A stretch of DNA of 7,087 bases from Desulfatirhabdium butyrativorans (GTDB lineage: Bacteria > Desulfobacterota > Desulfobacteria > Desulfobacterales > JAIFKL01): contig DZCT01000267.1 in the NCBI GenBank assembly GCA_022736535.1, forward strand, positions 1 through 7,087, given 5' to 3'. Numbering within the stretch: position 1 is the stretch's first letter; the number at the start of each line of letters is the position of its first letter. Shown piece by piece: positions 5,823 through 7,087 of the stretch. Under the pieces are notes generated by a model that worked only from the letters and a program-made list of their open reading frames with translations, did no database searches and was not told where the DNA came from. Both the position numbers and the translations under genes were made by a program.

Positions 5823-6430
5823 ACAGAGAAAAAGCTTCGTTTTTCGACACACAGGCAGATCAGGACTGGGCAGATGAGGAATACACTCCGGAAGAAACAG
5901 CTAAAATCAGGCGATTGATTCAGGAAACCGGTATAACAGCCGGAACCCGAATTATAGAACCGGGCTGCGGAACCGGACGCCTCACAAAGATATTGTCGGA
6001 TACTGTCGGAGACAAAGGGCATCTGATTGCTTTTGACATCAGCCCGAAAATGACTGCAAAATGCCGCAGCCGTCTTGAACATCGTCGGAATGTTGAAATA
6101 TTTTTGAGTTCAACAGAGGATTTTATCTTTGAAAAACAAACTGTTGATATGATTCTGTGTCATCAGGTATTTCCGCATTTTGACGACAAACCGCTTGCTG
6201 TCAGGCTTCTGGCAAATGCGTTAAAGCCGGAGGGGAAATTTATCGTTTTTCATTTTAAAAATTCCGCATGGATCAATGACTTGCACCGCAAGGCGCATCC
6301 TTCGGTTATAGCGGATATGATTCCCTCGCAGCAAGAAATGAAAGACATGTTCGAGGCAGTCGGCATGAAAATTGATACCCTGCGGGATGACGAAGACGGC
6401 TATTTTCTGAGCGCAACATCGGCTGTTTAG
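5819..6430 (+). CDS. Class I SAM-dependent methyltransferase, translationally coupled to the TsaA-family gene
   Basis: Cytoplasmic Rossmann-fold methyltransferase of 203 residues. Motif I is IIEPGCGTGR (45-54), the SAM-binding glycine loop. Acidic Asp 73 in LIAFDISPKM follows beta-2. STEDF (98-102) is the motif III region, VDMILCHQVFPHFDD (109-123) motif IV, and LKPEGKFIVFHF (135-146) the post-I/motif V strand. Architecture is UbiE/COQ5-like (Methyltransf_11/25 type) but short. HQVFPHFDD and FHFKNSAWINDLHRKAHP distinguish a subgroup I cannot assign to a known substrate. Start is TTG 5819, overlapping the previous stop as TTGA with a strong ribosome site, so it should be made together with the TsaA-family protein, perhaps acting on one pathway. 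The C-terminus appears complete. A small-molecule substrate such as a metal ligand or quinone-like acceptor is more likely than DNA, by family resemblance only. Confidence 0.9.
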   Translation: MNREKASFFDTQADQDWADEEYTPEETAKIRRLIQETGITAGTRIIEPGCGTGRLTKILSDTVGDKGHLIAFDISPKMTAKCRSRLEHRRNVEIFLSSTEDFIFEKQTVDMILCHQVFPHFDDKPLAVRLLANALKPEGKFIVFHFKNSAWINDLHRKAHPSVIADMIPSQQEMKDMFEAVGMKIDTLRDDEDGYFLSATSAV

Positions 6431-6439
6431 CAGCGGATC

Positions 6440-6496
6440 GGGTTGAGGAACGAAAGACAGCAATCAGGTTGGGTTTCGTTCCTCAACCCAACCTAC
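6440..6496. repeat. Dispersed palindromic repeat with a 16-bp perfect stem after the methyltransferase
   Basis: GGGTTGAGGAACGAAA (6440-6455) is perfectly inverted at 6474-6489, with 18 bases between. A competing overlap pairs AGGTTGGG (6466-6473) with CCCAACCT (6487-6494). Minus-strand GTAGGTTGGGTTGAGG is a dispersed repeat motif known from many bacteria. It begins ten bases after the methyltransferase stop. No T-run follows directly, so terminator function is uncertain, although the stem could protect the 3' end of the upstream transcript. Confidence 0.85.
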
Positions 6497-6511
6497 AGGA
6501 ATGAAAAAATG

Positions 6512-6540
6512 TTGACATTCGCCGTTTTTTCTGATTAAAG
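6512..6540 (+). promoter_or_regulatory. Possible sigma70-type promoter for the last gene
   Basis: A perfect -35 box TTGACA (6512-6517) is followed after 17 bases by TTAAAG (6535-6540), preceded by TG at 6532-6533 as in extended -10 promoters. The -10 match is poor (3 of 6). It lies about 90 bases before ATG 6633, after the repeat that ends the operon-like block. The rest of the gap (6541-6619) shows no gene or strong structure. Confidence 0.35.
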
Positions 6541-6632
6541 GGATTCTTCAGACAACAGCGGACAAAAAGACGCAAACCGACAAATTTTTAACCCCTTCCG
6601 CAACAGAGCAGAAGAAAACAAAGGATGTTTTT

Positions 6633-7040
6633 ATGACTTTTGAAGAGCTACTGGAGGATATTCATGCCTTGGAAGAAGATCTGCTTGTTTTTGAACGGAA
6701 ATACGGCGTACTGTCAGATACATTCTGGCAGTCTTACCAAAAAGGCGAGGAACCGAAAAATACTTCATGGATGCTTGACTGGAGTGAATGGGCAGCTTCA
6801 TACAAACTTTTGCAGGAACGGAAAGAACAGTATTTTCATGCTGTAAACTGCTGGCTTGATGAAAATGCGAATATCGGTTTCCCTGAACTGATTGAACGGA
6901 GAGCCTGCCGTGAACCCGTTAATGTCTATACTACACCACTACCACATATTGACCCGGATATAAAGCATAACCGTATTCCTGCCACGGAGATGAGTTTTAC
7001 AAAGCCGAATCTGCCCGTGCTTATCAAGGAAATTGGGTAG
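6633..7040 (+). CDS. Protein of unknown function, 135 residues; N-terminal half antitoxin-like
   Basis: Starts at ATG 6633 with AAAGGA (6620-6625) seven bases upstream. Residues 1-72 are acidic and predicted helical: FEELLEDIHALEEDLLVFERKYGVLSDTFWQSYQ, then WSEWAASYKLLQERKEQYF. This E-rich helix, ERKYG, then WxEWAA layout resembles small (80-90 residue) proteins often found next to toxin genes such as those of the DUF6516 type; this is from memory and tentative. Residues 73-135 look different: proline-rich, low in helix signal (TTPLPHIDPDIKHNRIPATEMSFTKPNLPV). From residue 100 they are encoded between two arms of a 13-bp inverted repeat, and the stop codon lies in the right arm. The tail may thus be foreign, replacing the native C-terminus, or it may be a normal unrecognised domain. 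No partner gene is visible before the window ends. It probably has its own promoter and is unrelated to the transporter operon. Confidence 0.6.
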   Translation: MTFEELLEDIHALEEDLLVFERKYGVLSDTFWQSYQKGEEPKNTSWMLDWSEWAASYKLLQERKEQYFHAVNCWLDENANIGFPELIERRACREPVNVYTTPLPHIDPDIKHNRIPATEMSFTKPNLPVLIKEIG

Positions 7041-7048
7041 TGGTGTAG
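6931..7048. repeat. 13-bp perfect inverted repeat bounding the 3' end of the last gene
   Basis: CTACACCACTACC (6931-6943) is perfectly inverted at 7036-7048 (GGTAGTGGTGTAG), enclosing 92 bases. The span of 118 bp has the shape of a very small MITE-like insertion with terminal inverted repeats, but I see no target-site duplication (left flank TCTATA, right flank AATAGG). It could also fold as a long-loop RNA hairpin over the stop codon. The reading frame stays open through it until TAG 7038-7040. Confidence 0.6.
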
Positions 7049-7065
7049 AATAGGTGATTTCGGGG

Positions 7066-7087
7066 TGTCATTCTGAGCGGAGCGAAG
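7066..7087. repeat. Start of a dispersed TCATTCTGAGCG-type repeat, cut by the window end
   Basis: TCATTCTGAGCGGAGCGAAG at 7068-7087 matches a dispersed intergenic repeat known from many bacterial genomes, which usually continues AATCT. A diverged copy lies on the opposite strand at 1232-1253. Its full extent is outside the window. Confidence 0.6.

Overview
The window reads like accessory metal-acquisition DNA from a Gram-negative anaerobe. A TonB-dependent outer-membrane receptor implies an outer membrane. The gene content and the density of dispersed palindromic repeats between genes resemble Desulfobacterota genomes (Desulfonema-like Desulfobacterales), but that taxonomic placement is inference from memory, not from a marker gene. 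All convincing genes are on the + strand.

Layout: 1-1206 is the 3' part of a TonB-dependent receptor whose plug and signal peptide lie upstream of the window. 1307-2242 is a divergent tetrapyrrole (corrin/porphyrin) methylase-family protein. A possible 28-residue leader ORF follows at 2245-2331. Next come NikB-like (2325-3272) and NikC-like (3463-4296) permeases and a NikD-like ATPase (4373-5167). Then come a divergent TrmO/TsaA-family protein (5289-5822) and, by a 4-base overlap, a class I SAM methyltransferase (5819-6430). After a spacer with a 16-bp perfect inverted repeat and a possible promoter, 6633-7040 encodes a 135-residue protein of unknown function whose first half looks like small antitoxin-like proteins.

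How the genes may work together: the receptor would bring a substrate across the outer membrane, and the NikBCD-like parts would take it across the inner membrane. Three proteins from SAM-dependent families (tetrapyrrole methylase, TsaA/TrmO-like, class I methyltransferase) sit in the same gene string. This fits uptake of nickel or cobalt, or of a metal-tetrapyrrole or metallophore complex, together with methylation of the ligand. That function is inference. No substrate-binding protein and no second ATPase (NikE-type) is present in the window.

The other striking signal is repeat structure. Nearly every stop-codon-to-ribosome-site gap is filled by palindromic repeats, several overlapping the stop codon itself. 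Two copies of one 14-bp-unit palindromic element, in opposite orientations, flank the ATPase gene; the upstream copy has supplied the last codons of the NikC-like permease. Other repeats are dispersed families at 1206-1290, 3289-3375, 6440-6496 and 7066-7087, and a 13-bp inverted repeat that encloses the 3' end of the last gene.
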